Assembly (NCBI GenBank): GCA_900318775.1
Contig: ONLY01000017.1
Span: forward strand, 1 to 56,794
Direction of reading: 5' to 3'
Length of the DNA stretch: 56,794 bases
Origin: an uncultured Prevotellaceae bacterium
GTDB lineage: Bacteria > Bacteroidota > Bacteroidia > Bacteroidales > Bacteroidaceae
The notes beneath the pieces were generated by a model. That model was not told where the DNA came from, searched no databases, and saw only the letters and a list, made by a program, of their open reading frames with translations. Below are positions 25,214 to 34,796 of this stretch, piece by piece (position 1 is the first letter of the stretch; every line of letters starts with the position of its first letter). The position numbers and the translations under genes are program-made.

Positions 25214-27409
25214 ATGATGACACGAAGCATCAAGAAAGCAGGTTTGATGGTAGCCTTCATGGCATTGGCGACCATGAACGCCGGGGCACAGACGTATCTG
25301 AACCCCAATGCTCCCTTGGAAGAGCGAGTAAAGGACGCGCTAAGCCGCATGACCACACACGAAAAAATCAAGTTGCTGCACGCCCAGAGCAAGTTCACCA
25401 GTGCCGGTGTTCCTCGTTTGGGCATTCGCCAACTGAATATGGACGACGGTCCTCATGGTGTGCGCGAAGAGTTAGAGTGGAACACTTGGAATCCTGCCAG
25501 ATGGACCAATGACTATATTGTAGCATTCCCATCCTTGACCTGTCTCGCTTCCACATGGAATCGCGGCCTCTCTTTGGCCTACGGTGATGCCGTGAGCGAG
25601 GAATTTGCTTTCCGTGGCAAAGATATCATGTTAGGCCCGGGTGTAAACATTCAGCGTACCCCTCTGAACGGACGCGCCTTCGAGTACATGGGCGAAGACC
25701 CGTACTTGGCTGGTGAGATGGTCGTGCCATACATCCAAGCCGCCCAGCGCAATGGTGTGGCTTGCTGCCTGAAGCATTTTGTGCTGAATGACCAAGAGAC
25801 CGACCGTTTCGCCGTGAACGTGAATGTGTCGGAACGTGCCATGCATGAGATTTATCTGGAGCCGTTTAGACGGGTAGTGGAAAAGGCACATGTGTGGACT
25901 ATCATGGGTTCGTACAACCTATGGAATGGCGTGCATTGCTGCCACAATGATGCGCTGCTCAACGGCATCCTGAAGAAAGGTTGGAACTGGGACGGCGCAT
26001 TGGTGAGCGACTGGGGCGGAACCACCAACACTTGGGAAGCTGTGCATGGCGGTCTGGACATCGAGATGGGCACCTACACCGACGGAAAGACCAAGGAGAG
26101 CAACTTTGGCTATGACCAATACTACCTGGGCAATCCTTTCGAGCAGCTCATTGAGGAAGGAAAAGTGCCGATGTCTGTGCTGGACGAAAAAGCCAGCCGA
26201 GTGCTCCGCACTATCTTCCGTACTGCGATGAATCCCAATAAAGTAATTGGCTCGCAATGCTCAGAAGCCCATTACGATGTATGCCGTCAGGTGGGTGAAG
26301 AAGGCATTGTGCTGCTGAAGAATGAAAAGAACATCCTGCCACTTGACGCGTCCAAATACCAGAAGATTCTTGTGGTAGGCGAGAATGCCACACGCTCCCT
26401 CACACAAGGCGGCGGTTCTTCAGAGCTGAAGACGCTACGTGACGTGTCTCCTTTAGAAGCCTTCCAGGGTCTCTATGGTGACAAGATAGACTATGCACAA
26501 GGATATTACTCTGGCCGTACCATTTATGATCAAGTGGACAGGATTGACCCTGAAAAGCAGGCTGCACTCAAGGCAGAAGCCCTTCAAAAGGCAAAATCTG
26601 CCGACCTCATCATCTTTGTAGGCGGCCTGAACAAGAACCATGGCCAAGACTGCGAGAACGGTGACCGTGAGTCATACAACCTTTCCTTTGGTCAAAACGA
26701 GCTGATTGCAGAACTAGCAAAGATTCAAAAGAACACGATTGTGGTTATCTTTGGCGGCAACCCATACGCAATGCCTTGGCTCAACCAAGTGAAGGCACTC
26801 ACCCATTGCTGGTATCTCGGAAGCGAAGCAGGAACGGCACTTGCCAATGTGCTGAGCGGCAAGGTATGCCCCAGCGGCAAACTGCCTGTAACATTCGCAC
26901 AGAAATACGAGGACTATCCGTATGTGAAGTTCGGTGCTGAAGCCTATCCTGGCGTCAACAAGCAGGTCTATTACAAAGAGGACATCTTTGTTGGCTACCG
27001 GCACTTTACCACCAACAACGTGAAACCACTCTTCCCCTTCGGATATGGGTTGAGCTACACAACGTTTGCCTACGGCAAGCCAACTGTAACGCAAGAGAAC
27101 GGCAACATGGTGGTGAGTGTGCAAGTAACGAATACAGGAAAAGTCGCAGGCAAGGAAATTGCACAAATCTATGTCAACGCTCCTAAGACAGGATTGCCAC
27201 GTGCGGCAAGGGAACTGAAAGGCTTTGCCAAGACACGTACGCTGAGACCCAACGAAAGCGAGACCTTGCGCATCACCATTCCCAAGGAAGACTTGCGCTA
27301 CTATGACGAGACCGCTCACGACTGGGCACTCACCAAAGGCACTTACACGTTGCATGTGGGAGCGAGCGTGAATGACATCCGTGGACACGCAACCATCACC
27401 CTCGACTAA
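25214..27409 (+). CDS. Glycoside hydrolase family 3 beta-glucosidase
   Basis: A 731-residue exported GH3 enzyme that removes terminal beta-linked glucose or similar sugars in the periplasm. A signal peptide ends near AGAQ (residue 25). Domain 1 has the substrate-binding MDDGPHGVRE and CCLKHFVLND, and the catalytic nucleophile Asp266 in ALVSDWGG. Domain 2 (from about 370) has EGIVLLKNEKNILPL and GGGSSEL, and the C-terminal fibronectin-III-like domain carries FPFGYGLSYTTF and ends VNDIRGHATITLD. No SusC/SusD pair or regulator is nearby, so it is not in a polysaccharide utilization locus. A 9-base gap to the next gene suggests co-transcription. Confidence 0.95.
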   Translation: MMTRSIKKAGLMVAFMALATMNAGAQTYLNPNAPLEERVKDALSRMTTHEKIKLLHAQSKFTSAGVPRLGIRQLNMDDGPHGVREELEWNTWNPARWTNDYIVAFPSLTCLASTWNRGLSLAYGDAVSEEFAFRGKDIMLGPGVNIQRTPLNGRAFEYMGEDPYLAGEMVVPYIQAAQRNGVACCLKHFVLNDQETDRFAVNVNVSERAMHEIYLEPFRRVVEKAHVWTIMGSYNLWNGVHCCHNDALLNGILKKGWNWDGALVSDWGGTTNTWEAVHGGLDIEMGTYTDGKTKESNFGYDQYYLGNPFEQLIEEGKVPMSVLDEKASRVLRTIFRTAMNPNKVIGSQCSEAHYDVCRQVGEEGIVLLKNEKNILPLDASKYQKILVVGENATRSLTQGGGSSELKTLRDVSPLEAFQGLYGDKIDYAQGYYSGRTIYDQVDRIDPEKQAALKAEALQKAKSADLIIFVGGLNKNHGQDCENGDRESYNLSFGQNELIAELAKIQKNTIVVIFGGNPYAMPWLNQVKALTHCWYLGSEAGTALANVLSGKVCPSGKLPVTFAQKYEDYPYVKFGAEAYPGVNKQVYYKEDIFVGYRHFTTNNVKPLFPFGYGLSYTTFAYGKPTVTQENGNMVVSVQVTNTGKVAGKEIAQIYVNAPKTGLPRAARELKGFAKTRTLRPNESETLRITIPKEDLRYYDETAHDWALTKGTYTLHVGASVNDIRGHATITLD

Positions 27410-27418
27410 CTGAAAGGC

Positions 27419-28660
27419 ATGAAGAAAGCCCTATTCATACTCTGCTGGATATGCTCCCTCCCCTGCTTGCTGCAGGCTCAGGAGAGTATCTGCTTTTCAC
27501 CACGCATCAAAAGCCTGCAGGTGAAGGTAGATGGTGAATGGGGACAATATCCCGTTGTGATGATGGGGCGAGGCCACGGTGTAGAAATCAGTTTTGACGA
27601 TTTGCAGGCACAATACCAGCGCTACACTTGCACCATCACCCATTGCAATGCAGATTGGACACCGAGCGACTTGCTCACCAGCGAATACATGACGGGATTC
27701 GACGAGTTACGCATCGAAGATTACGAACCTGCCATGGGCACGGAGATGAACTACTGCCACTACACCTTGTCGCTGCCCAATCGGGACACACGCCTTTTGG
27801 TGTCAGGCAACTATCGAGTGAACATCTTCGAAGACGGCGAGGACGAGCCTGTGGCACAAGCCTGTTTCTCTATCATCGAGCCTCATGTGGGCATAGAGAT
27901 TGATGTGACTGCCAATACCGACATAGACACGTATGAAAGTCACCAGCAGGTAAACTTTGCCGTGAACTACAGCGGTTATCCCGTCAGCAACCCCATGAGT
28001 GATTTCAAGTATGTGGTACAGCAGAATCACCGTTGGGACACCCATGTCTCCAACTTGCGCCCCACACTGATGCAAGTGAACAAGCTCATCTTCAACCACA
28101 ACCGAGGACTGATATTTGCTGCAGGCAACGAATACCGACGCTTTGAGATTCTGGACGAATACGTGCCCACCATGCATATAGACCGTGTTTTCTTCGAAGA
28201 CCCATACTATCATGCAGTCCTTTTTGCCGACGAACAGCGCATCAATTATCTCTACGACCAAGACCAAAACGGACGATACCTGGTACGCAACAACGACAAT
28301 TTGGAAAACGACACAGAAAGTGATTACATCATGACCCACTTTACCCTACAGATGCCTCTGGTTCCAGGTGGCGATGTCTATCTGTTCGGTGACTTGACAG
28401 GCAACCGCGTTGACGAAGCCTACAAGATGGAATACAATTTGATTGACCACCAATACGAACTCATCACACCTCTAAAGCAAGGTTCCTATAACTACATGTA
28501 CCTATTTAAGGGAGAAGACGATACGATAGGAGAAACACGCCCTTGCGAGGGTGATTTTCATCAAACAGAGAACGAATACTGCGTGTATGTCTATCACCGT
28601 CCGTTCGGACTGCGGTACGACAAACTTGTGGGATTTCAAAAAATCAATTATAAAGAATGA
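27419..28660 (+). CDS. Type IX secretion system plug protein (DUF5103)
   Basis: A 413-residue exported member of the DUF5103 family (PF17116), named the T9SS plug protein because a homologue closes the SprA translocon from the periplasm in flavobacteria. A signal peptide (MKKALFILCWICSLPCLLQA) is followed by a beta-rich protein with YTCTITHCNADWTPSDL, LVSGNYRVNIFEDG and SYNYMYLFKG. Its last four bases overlap the next start (ATGA), so the two proteins are translationally coupled. Whether this genome has a working T9SS cannot be told from the window. It is also common in Bacteroidales that lack most T9SS genes. Confidence 0.88.
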   Translation: MKKALFILCWICSLPCLLQAQESICFSPRIKSLQVKVDGEWGQYPVVMMGRGHGVEISFDDLQAQYQRYTCTITHCNADWTPSDLLTSEYMTGFDELRIEDYEPAMGTEMNYCHYTLSLPNRDTRLLVSGNYRVNIFEDGEDEPVAQACFSIIEPHVGIEIDVTANTDIDTYESHQQVNFAVNYSGYPVSNPMSDFKYVVQQNHRWDTHVSNLRPTLMQVNKLIFNHNRGLIFAAGNEYRRFEILDEYVPTMHIDRVFFEDPYYHAVLFADEQRINYLYDQDQNGRYLVRNNDNLENDTESDYIMTHFTLQMPLVPGGDVYLFGDLTGNRVDEAYKMEYNLIDHQYELITPLKQGSYNYMYLFKGEDDTIGETRPCEGDFHQTENEYCVYVYHRPFGLRYDKLVGFQKINYKE

Positions 28661-31497
28661 GAATATACATCACGCTGCTACTGCTGAGTCTTTTGGGGAT
28701 GCTTCATGCACAGAACTTGGAGAACAAACTGAAAGACTGGGCAGCTAACTATGTGCGGACGGATGCCAACATTAAGCCTTCCACCCTTGTTTCGTGCCAG
28801 ATTGACGAAGAGGAAAAGACAATCAGCATTGTTATGGGCGGAGGTTTTCCGGAACAACACTTCACTCCAGCAATCGTGGAAGCCGCTTATCAAGCGGTAA
28901 GGGACTTACTGCCCGAAAAGCAGAAAGACTATGAGGTGAGCATTGAGACCGACGGACGGCCCATTGAGGATTTAGTTCCCAATTTCTTTCGCCAAAGCAA
29001 AAGAGACCATCACCGGCAACTCAACGACGTGTACAAAGGAGTGTCATGGGTAACGAATGTGTCACGCCCCTACAGAGCCCTGCATGGATTGGAAGGGCGT
29101 CACATCGCCTTGTGGCAAAGTCACGGCCGCTATTATAAAACAGAAAAGAGCGACTGGTACTGGCAACGTCCACGCCTGTTCTGTACCACAGAAGACCTTC
29201 TGTCACAGACATTCGTTGTGCCATACATCATCCCTATGCTCCAAAACGCAGGAGCAGTAGTGTTCACACCTCGCGAACGCGACTACCAAGTCCACGAAGT
29301 GATTGTAGACAACGACCAACCCCATAAGAACGGCATCTATCTTGAGTCTTTCCGCCACAAGCAGAAACACCTGAAATGGAAAAATACCGCACGCTATGGA
29401 TTTGCCCATTACAAGGACATCTATGAAGCATGCGATTCACCTTTCACCGATGGCAGTGCACGCTATATACCTACGGTTTCGTCACCCAAGGACGAAGGGT
29501 TAGCGCAATGGATTCCCAACATACCTGCTGAAGGACGGTATGCCGTGTATGTGACCTACCAGACCCAAGAGAACTCTGTCAATGACGCCACCTACACCAT
29601 CTATCATAAGGGAGGAGCTACAGAGCTGAAAGTAAACCAGCAGATGGGTGGAGGCACATGGGTCTATCTGGGCACCTATGAGTTTGATGAGGGAGAACAT
29701 GACTACGGCATGGTGGTACTCTCTAACAGAAGCAGCCACAAAGGCGTGGTCACAGCTGATGCTGTAAGGTTTGGCGGCGGCATGGGCAACATCGTACCGG
29801 CAAGCTACAACCAGAGCATCCAGCCCTCAGGTCTTCCCCGTTGGGCAGAAGCTGCCAAATACAGTGTACAATGGTTCGGTTTCCCCTACAGCGTCCATAC
29901 CGAACCCTTTGGCACCAACGATTACAACAACGACATCAATTCCCGCTCTGCAGCCATCAATTACCTGTCGGGAGGTTCCATCTACAACCCACAGCATCCC
30001 AATGGGGCAAAGGTGCCATTGGATTTGACTGTAGCTTTCCACACGGATGCAGGTGTAAAAGAAAACGATGACCTTGTCGGGTCGCTGGGCATCTACATGA
30101 CAGACTTCAACAATGGGAAAACCGGAGCAGGACTGGACCGCTATGTGTCACGCGACCTCGCCAGCATGTTCCTCACCAATCTCACCACCGACCTAAAGAA
30201 ATACGGTTGGCAGGTGCGCCAGTTGTGGAACCGCAACTATGGCGAAGCGCGTGTGCCACTCACGCCTGCCTGCATCCTTGAGATGCTCTCGCATCAGAAC
30301 TTTGCCGACATGCGATTGGCCTACGACCCACACTTCAAGTTCGACTTCTCGCGGTCCGTGTACAAGACCATTGTCAAGTACCTCTCCACTCTCTACAAGT
30401 GCGATTACGTCATTCAACCCTTGCCCGTGGAGAACTTTGCCATCACCCTTAACGAGCAGAAGCAAACAGCTACATTAACTTGGTCTCCAGTGAATGACCC
30501 ATTAGAGCCAACCGCTAAGCCTAAAGAATACATTCTTTATACACGGTGCGGTTATCAAGACTTCGACAACGGCACGGTCGTGAAAGGAACCAGCCATACG
30601 GTAACGCTCAATCCCGGCGTGGTGTATTCCTTCAAAATCACAGCTGTAAATGAAGGAGGTGAAAGTTTCCCATCAGAAGTGCTGGCGTGCGGCATCGCTC
30701 CACAGAACAAGGGTACGGTGCTGGTTGTCAATGCCTTCACGCGTCTGGAAGGGCCCAAAGCCATTGACACACAATCTGAAGCAGGATTCGACCTTGATGC
30801 CGACCCGGGGGTCCCTTACGGAGCCTTCACAGGCTATTGTGGTCGCCAACAAAGTTTCGACCGCTCGAAAGCAGGCAGTGAGGCCAGCGACGGATTGGGT
30901 GCCAGCGGGGCTGAACTGGAGGGACAACTCATGATGGGCAACACCTTCGACTATCCCGTCATCCACGGCCGCGCCATCATGCTCACTGGCCAGCACTCAT
31001 TCACATCGTGCAGCGAACAGGCACTGCTGACGAGCAAGGTCGCCTTGAACGACTACCCCATTGCCGACCTGATTTATGGCACACAAAAGCAGTTCAACAG
31101 TCAGACCAACCGCATGGTAGAACAATACTACCAGCAAGGAGGCAAACTATTGCTCAGCGCTGCCAACCCTGGCGGTCCTGCCATTGGAGGCGGAGAGCAA
31201 CGCGCAAAGATTGAAGGGCATAGACAGACAGGTGAAGGCCCAAGCGCAACCGTTACAGGCTGCGGCCTCACCTTCGACATCTATCGTGAGATGAACCCTG
31301 AAAGCTATTGTGTGCCAACCCTATCCGTGCTGACACCATCAGGCAACGCTTTCGCCATCCTCACCTATGCTGACGGTTCTTATGCAGCCATTGCCGAGCC
31401 ACACCGATTTGTCCGTCTCGGATTCCCCCTCGAAAGCATTAAGGAGCACAACAAACTCAATGCGCTTGCCCGTGCTTTCATCACTTTCCTTGAATAG
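28657..31497 (+). CDS. Large exported golvesin / amidase-like protein
   Basis: A 946-residue secreted protein often annotated as xanthan lyase or N-acetylmuramoyl-L-alanine amidase. After a signal peptide (ending near LHAQ) are an N-terminal domain, a golvesin-like beta domain (about 290-375, EGRYAVYVTYQTQ through GVVTADAVRFGG), and an amidase_3-like domain (about 455-585, VAFHTDAGV with the zinc-histidine pattern, then LTPACILEMLSHQN and the end helix). A fibronectin-III domain follows (about 590-680), and then a C-terminal region with RYAL-type loops (to 946) of unknown fold. It probably remodels peptidoglycan or a glycan at the cell surface. It overlaps the T9SS plug gene by 4 bases, and this pairing is conserved in Bacteroidales. 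Confidence 0.82.
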   Translation: MRIYITLLLLSLLGMLHAQNLENKLKDWAANYVRTDANIKPSTLVSCQIDEEEKTISIVMGGGFPEQHFTPAIVEAAYQAVRDLLPEKQKDYEVSIETDGRPIEDLVPNFFRQSKRDHHRQLNDVYKGVSWVTNVSRPYRALHGLEGRHIALWQSHGRYYKTEKSDWYWQRPRLFCTTEDLLSQTFVVPYIIPMLQNAGAVVFTPRERDYQVHEVIVDNDQPHKNGIYLESFRHKQKHLKWKNTARYGFAHYKDIYEACDSPFTDGSARYIPTVSSPKDEGLAQWIPNIPAEGRYAVYVTYQTQENSVNDATYTIYHKGGATELKVNQQMGGGTWVYLGTYEFDEGEHDYGMVVLSNRSSHKGVVTADAVRFGGGMGNIVPASYNQSIQPSGLPRWAEAAKYSVQWFGFPYSVHTEPFGTNDYNNDINSRSAAINYLSGGSIYNPQHPNGAKVPLDLTVAFHTDAGVKENDDLVGSLGIYMTDFNNGKTGAGLDRYVSRDLASMFLTNLTTDLKKYGWQVRQLWNRNYGEARVPLTPACILEMLSHQNFADMRLAYDPHFKFDFSRSVYKTIVKYLSTLYKCDYVIQPLPVENFAITLNEQKQTATLTWSPVNDPLEPTAKPKEYILYTRCGYQDFDNGTVVKGTSHTVTLNPGVVYSFKITAVNEGGESFPSEVLACGIAPQNKGTVLVVNAFTRLEGPKAIDTQSEAGFDLDADPGVPYGAFTGYCGRQQSFDRSKAGSEASDGLGASGAELEGQLMMGNTFDYPVIHGRAIMLTGQHSFTSCSEQALLTSKVALNDYPIADLIYGTQKQFNSQTNRMVEQYYQQGGKLLLSAANPGGPAIGGGEQRAKIEGHRQTGEGPSATVTGCGLTFDIYREMNPESYCVPTLSVLTPSGNAFAILTYADGSYAAIAEPHRFVRLGFPLESIKEHNKLNALARAFITFLE

Positions 31498-31672
31498 CCA
31501 GTCCACGCGCAGGGTGAATCTCATTCACAATATGATGACAATTTAAGGTTCGCAAGCTTCATTGTGTGAGTTATAGGGAATATAGGAGTTATGGGGACGA
31601 CACCTTGCCATCAGCATGACATACGCCCCTGCAACTTTTCTATGACTCACAAAATCTCAACTTGGGAAATTG

Positions 31673-31700
31673 AGTTATACATTATAAATTATATAGTCAA
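31673..31700. repeat. Short heptad array upstream of ygiQ
   Basis: Four 7-base units, AGTTATA, CATTATA, AATTATA, TAGTCAA, resembling one arm of the S23-cassette repeat. It is 40 bases before the YgiQ start. No core is seen beside it. The rest of 31498-31740 holds no gene. Confidence 0.55.
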
Positions 31701-31740
31701 CTTTCTGAAGTTAAAAGTGAAGATAAATTATATATATAAT

Positions 31741-33579
31741 ATGACTTGGCTACCAACCACAAAAAAAGAACTTGAACGTCTCGGATGGGATGAACTCGAC
31801 GTCATCCTCTTTTCGGGCGACGCATACATTGACCACCCCTCGTTTGCAGCAGCGGTCATCGGGCGCATTCTCGAAGCAGAAGGGCTGAAGGTGGCCATTG
31901 TTCCACAACCAGACTGGCATGGCGACTACCGCGACTTCAAGAAGTTAGGCCGTCCACGCCTCTTTTTTGGCATCGCTCCAGGAGCTATGGACTCCATGGT
32001 GAACAAATACACCGCCAACAAGCGTCTCCGTTCCGAAGACGCCTACTCTCCTGATGGCCGCCATGACCTCCGTCCCGAATACCCCACCATCGTCTATACA
32101 CGCATCCTCAAAGAACTCTACCCAGACGTGCCTGTCGTCATTGGTGGCATCGAAGCCAGCCTCCGACGCCTCACCCACTACGACTACTGGCAAGACCGCC
32201 TCATGCCCACCATTCTGTTGCCATCTGGTGCAGACCTTCTCATCTATGGTATGGGAGAAAAGCCCATGGTCTCCTTGGCACAGCTGCTGGTCGAACAAGA
32301 CTGCGAGATAGACGTGAAGATGTTCCGCAATCTCATGGCCCGATTTCCACAGAGGCAGACCGTCTCCCTGCTGCAGAAAAACGAGATTCCAGGCGGCATC
32401 CGTCCCGATGACATCGTGCTGCACAGCCATGAAGAGTGTCTGCACAACAAACGGGCACAAGCAGAGAACTTCCGCCATATCGAGGAAGAATCCAACAAAT
32501 ACGCCGCACAGCGCATCATCCAGGAAGTAGATGGGCGATATGCTGTGGTCAATCCGCCCTATCAGCCTCTCACCCAGGACGAGCTCGATAGGTCCTTCGA
32601 CCTGCCCTACACCCGTCTGCCTCATCCCAAATACAAAGGCAAGCGCATTCCGGCATACGACATGATTAAATTCTCCGTATGCTTGCATCGAGGATGCTTT
32701 GGCGGGTGCGCCTTCTGCACCATCTCCGCCCATCAAGGCAAATTCATCACTTCACGCAGCAAGGAAAGCATCCTCCGCGAAGTCAAGGCCATCACCCAAC
32801 TGCCCGACTTCAAAGGTTATCTGAGCGACCTTGGAGGTCCTTCTGCCAACATGTACGCCATGCATGGCAAGAACCTTGACATCTGCCACAAGTGCAAACG
32901 CCCTTCCTGCATTCATCCAGGCGTGTGCAAGAACCTCAACACAGATCACTCTGCCCTGCTCGACATCTACCATGCCGTCGATAAGATACCCGGCATCAAG
33001 AAGAGCTTCATCGGTTCAGGAGTGCGCTACGACCTCTTGCTCCATGACACTGGAGACGAGCGCATCAACCGCATCAATCGCCAATATACCGAAGAACTCA
33101 TCACACGCCATGTCAGTGGCCGCTTGAAGGTGGCACCCGAACACACCTCCGACAATGTGCTCCAGCTCATGCGCAAGCCCTCCTTCAAGCTCTTCCATGA
33201 GTTCAAGCGCATCTTCGACGATATCAATCGCCGCAAAAACCTGCGCCAGCAAATCATCCCCTACTTCATCAGTTCGCACCCCGGCTGCACCGCAGAGGAT
33301 ATGGCAGAACTGGCAGCACAGACCAAAGACCTTAACTTCCAGTTGGAGCAGGTGCAGGACTTCACTCCTACCCCCATGACGGTCTCTACAGAAGCTTGGT
33401 ACACCGGCCTTCACCCCTACACGCTCGAGCCCGTCTTCTCGGCCAAAACACAAAAGGAAAAGCTTGCTCAGCGCCAGTTCTTCTTCTGGTACAAGCCGTC
33501 AGAGCGTCAGAATCTGCTCCGTCTCCTTCGCCAGATGGGACGGACAGACCTCATCCAAAGGCTGTTCGGAGGACGGTAG
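31741..33579 (+). CDS. YgiQ family radical SAM protein
   Basis: A 612-residue YgiQ-type radical SAM enzyme. The iron-sulfur cysteines are C319, C323 and C326 in HRGCFGGCAFC, after an N-terminal B12-binding-like region (VIGGIEASLRRLTHYDYW, about 133-150). The C-terminal DUF3362-type part has PEHTSDNVLQLMRKP and DFTPTPMTVSTEAWYTG. The family is widespread and its reaction is not established. The start at 31741 (MTWLPTTKKE) was chosen because the longer frame upstream runs through the AT-rich heptad region. It converges on the transporter gene downstream. Confidence 0.92.
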   Translation: MTWLPTTKKELERLGWDELDVILFSGDAYIDHPSFAAAVIGRILEAEGLKVAIVPQPDWHGDYRDFKKLGRPRLFFGIAPGAMDSMVNKYTANKRLRSEDAYSPDGRHDLRPEYPTIVYTRILKELYPDVPVVIGGIEASLRRLTHYDYWQDRLMPTILLPSGADLLIYGMGEKPMVSLAQLLVEQDCEIDVKMFRNLMARFPQRQTVSLLQKNEIPGGIRPDDIVLHSHEECLHNKRAQAENFRHIEEESNKYAAQRIIQEVDGRYAVVNPPYQPLTQDELDRSFDLPYTRLPHPKYKGKRIPAYDMIKFSVCLHRGCFGGCAFCTISAHQGKFITSRSKESILREVKAITQLPDFKGYLSDLGGPSANMYAMHGKNLDICHKCKRPSCIHPGVCKNLNTDHSALLDIYHAVDKIPGIKKSFIGSGVRYDLLLHDTGDERINRINRQYTEELITRHVSGRLKVAPEHTSDNVLQLMRKPSFKLFHEFKRIFDDINRRKNLRQQIIPYFISSHPGCTAEDMAELAAQTKDLNFQLEQVQDFTPTPMTVSTEAWYTGLHPYTLEPVFSAKTQKEKLAQRQFFFWYKPSERQNLLRLLRQMGRTDLIQRLFGGR

Positions 33580-33643
33580 TGCCTCGCCTTGGTGCACATC
33601 CTACAGGGCAAGAGTATCATGAATACCGAACCAAACAGACCTT

Positions 33644-34621
33644 TCATCCCCTTGCTCTTACCCGCCAAAGCTGCCAAGAGTTGACGAGGTTGTGCCACAC
33701 GGAATAGAAACCACCAGCAAGAGCGGTGACGGGGTCAAGGAATGTGTAGCCCATCCAGATGGCGAAGACGGTATTTTTCTGTCCGAGGCTTTGAGTGCCG
33801 GCGACGGGCTCATGGTGACGACGACCGATAAGACGCCCGCATCCAAACTGAAGAAGACAGCTGGCAAGGGAAACAAGGGCGATGCCCAACATGGTGATGG
33901 GAGGTTCGCTGCTATGCACCAAGGCTTTCACCGACACGCCAATGGCCAGAGAGAGGGAGACTGCCCACAGATTGAAGGCCAGATTGGTTTGGCGCAAAAT
34001 GTAGGCATGAAAACGAGGAAAAAGGTGGCGGACAAACCATGCCGCAACGAGAGGCATGATAAGCAGAGGAAACACCTTAGCAAGGATGAGCAGGAAAGAA
34101 GTCTCGAAGGTCATGCCGGGTATCGTGCTCGCATGAAGGAATGGCACCATTGCCGGCACAAGGAGAGATACGGCCATATTGATGAGACAGGTGTAGCTCA
34201 CCACCACGTTGGCATTGCCATGCAAGCGCGCCGTCACCACAGCTGCAGCTGTAGCTGTAGGACATATCATGCATATCATGCCGCTCTCAATGACCACACG
34301 CCCTGCCGAATCGGGGTTCCACACGAGGAACAGCCCCATGGCCACAAAGCATACGACCTGAATAGCAAGCAGTTCCAGCATCCATGCCCGTGGCTTCAAC
34401 TCACGAATGCTCATGCGGCAGAAGCTCACAAACAGCATACAGAAAAGCAAGGCTGGCTGTACATAGCTAATCAGACGGCTCACAACGGCATGGGTTCCAT
34501 TCAGGGCCGGAATATTCACATATATAAAATAAGCCGCTACACCTGCAAGCATGGCGATGGGCAGCATCCAGTTTTTTACAAAAGTGAGCATTGAGACACG
34601 AGTATTGAGGAGTGATGACAT
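33644..34621 (-). CDS. Bile acid:sodium symporter (BASS) family transporter
   Basis: A 325-residue integral membrane protein with about nine hydrophobic segments. The family pattern is visible: ESGMICMICPTATAAAVVT (about 114-132), and near the end GQKNTVFAIWMGYTFLDPVT with VWHNLVNSW. Members move bile acids, pyruvate or other organic anions with sodium. The substrate here is unknown. Transcribed leftward from a good promoter 20 bases upstream; convergent with ygiQ (64 bases apart) and divergent from the outer membrane protein gene. Confidence 0.88.
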   Translation of the reverse strand: MSSLLNTRVSMLTFVKNWMLPIAMLAGVAAYFIYVNIPALNGTHAVVSRLISYVQPALLFCMLFVSFCRMSIRELKPRAWMLELLAIQVVCFVAMGLFLVWNPDSAGRVVIESGMICMICPTATAAAVVTARLHGNANVVVSYTCLINMAVSLLVPAMVPFLHASTIPGMTFETSFLLILAKVFPLLIMPLVAAWFVRHLFPRFHAYILRQTNLAFNLWAVSLSLAIGVSVKALVHSSEPPITMLGIALVSLASCLLQFGCGRLIGRRHHEPVAGTQSLGQKNTVFAIWMGYTFLDPVTALAGGFYSVWHNLVNSWQLWRVRARG

Positions 34622-34640
34622 AATTTATGTTAATGAGCTA

Positions 34641-34673
34641 CAAAGGTAGGCATTTACGCTCTAACACACACAA
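34641..34673 (-). promoter_or_regulatory. Promoter of the BASS transporter gene
   Basis: Leftward: TTG (34673-34671), 22 bases, TACCTTTG (34648-34641), with AAATGCC before the -7 box as at 19225 and 23128. The start codon is at 34621, so the leader is only about 15 bases. Confidence 0.65.
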
Positions 34674-34796
34674 TATGGAGGAGAAAGAATCGTTTATTAG
34701 AAGATTGACACGGCCAAAAGGCTATAGCTATAAAGGGGTAAAAGACAAAGTCTGCAAGCCACTTCTTACATCTAACTAATTTACATTATTCAACAC

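Noticed and set aside
31591..31740. A 50-residue extension of YgiQ
   Set aside because: It reads through the AT-rich heptad region with no family similarity; MTWLPTTKKE at 31741 is the usual start.
34675..34779. A 34-codon rightward frame (MEEKESFIRRL and so on) between the BASS and barrel genes
   Set aside because: It overlaps the BASS promoter and has no supporting signal or homologue; possible, but not supported enough to list.
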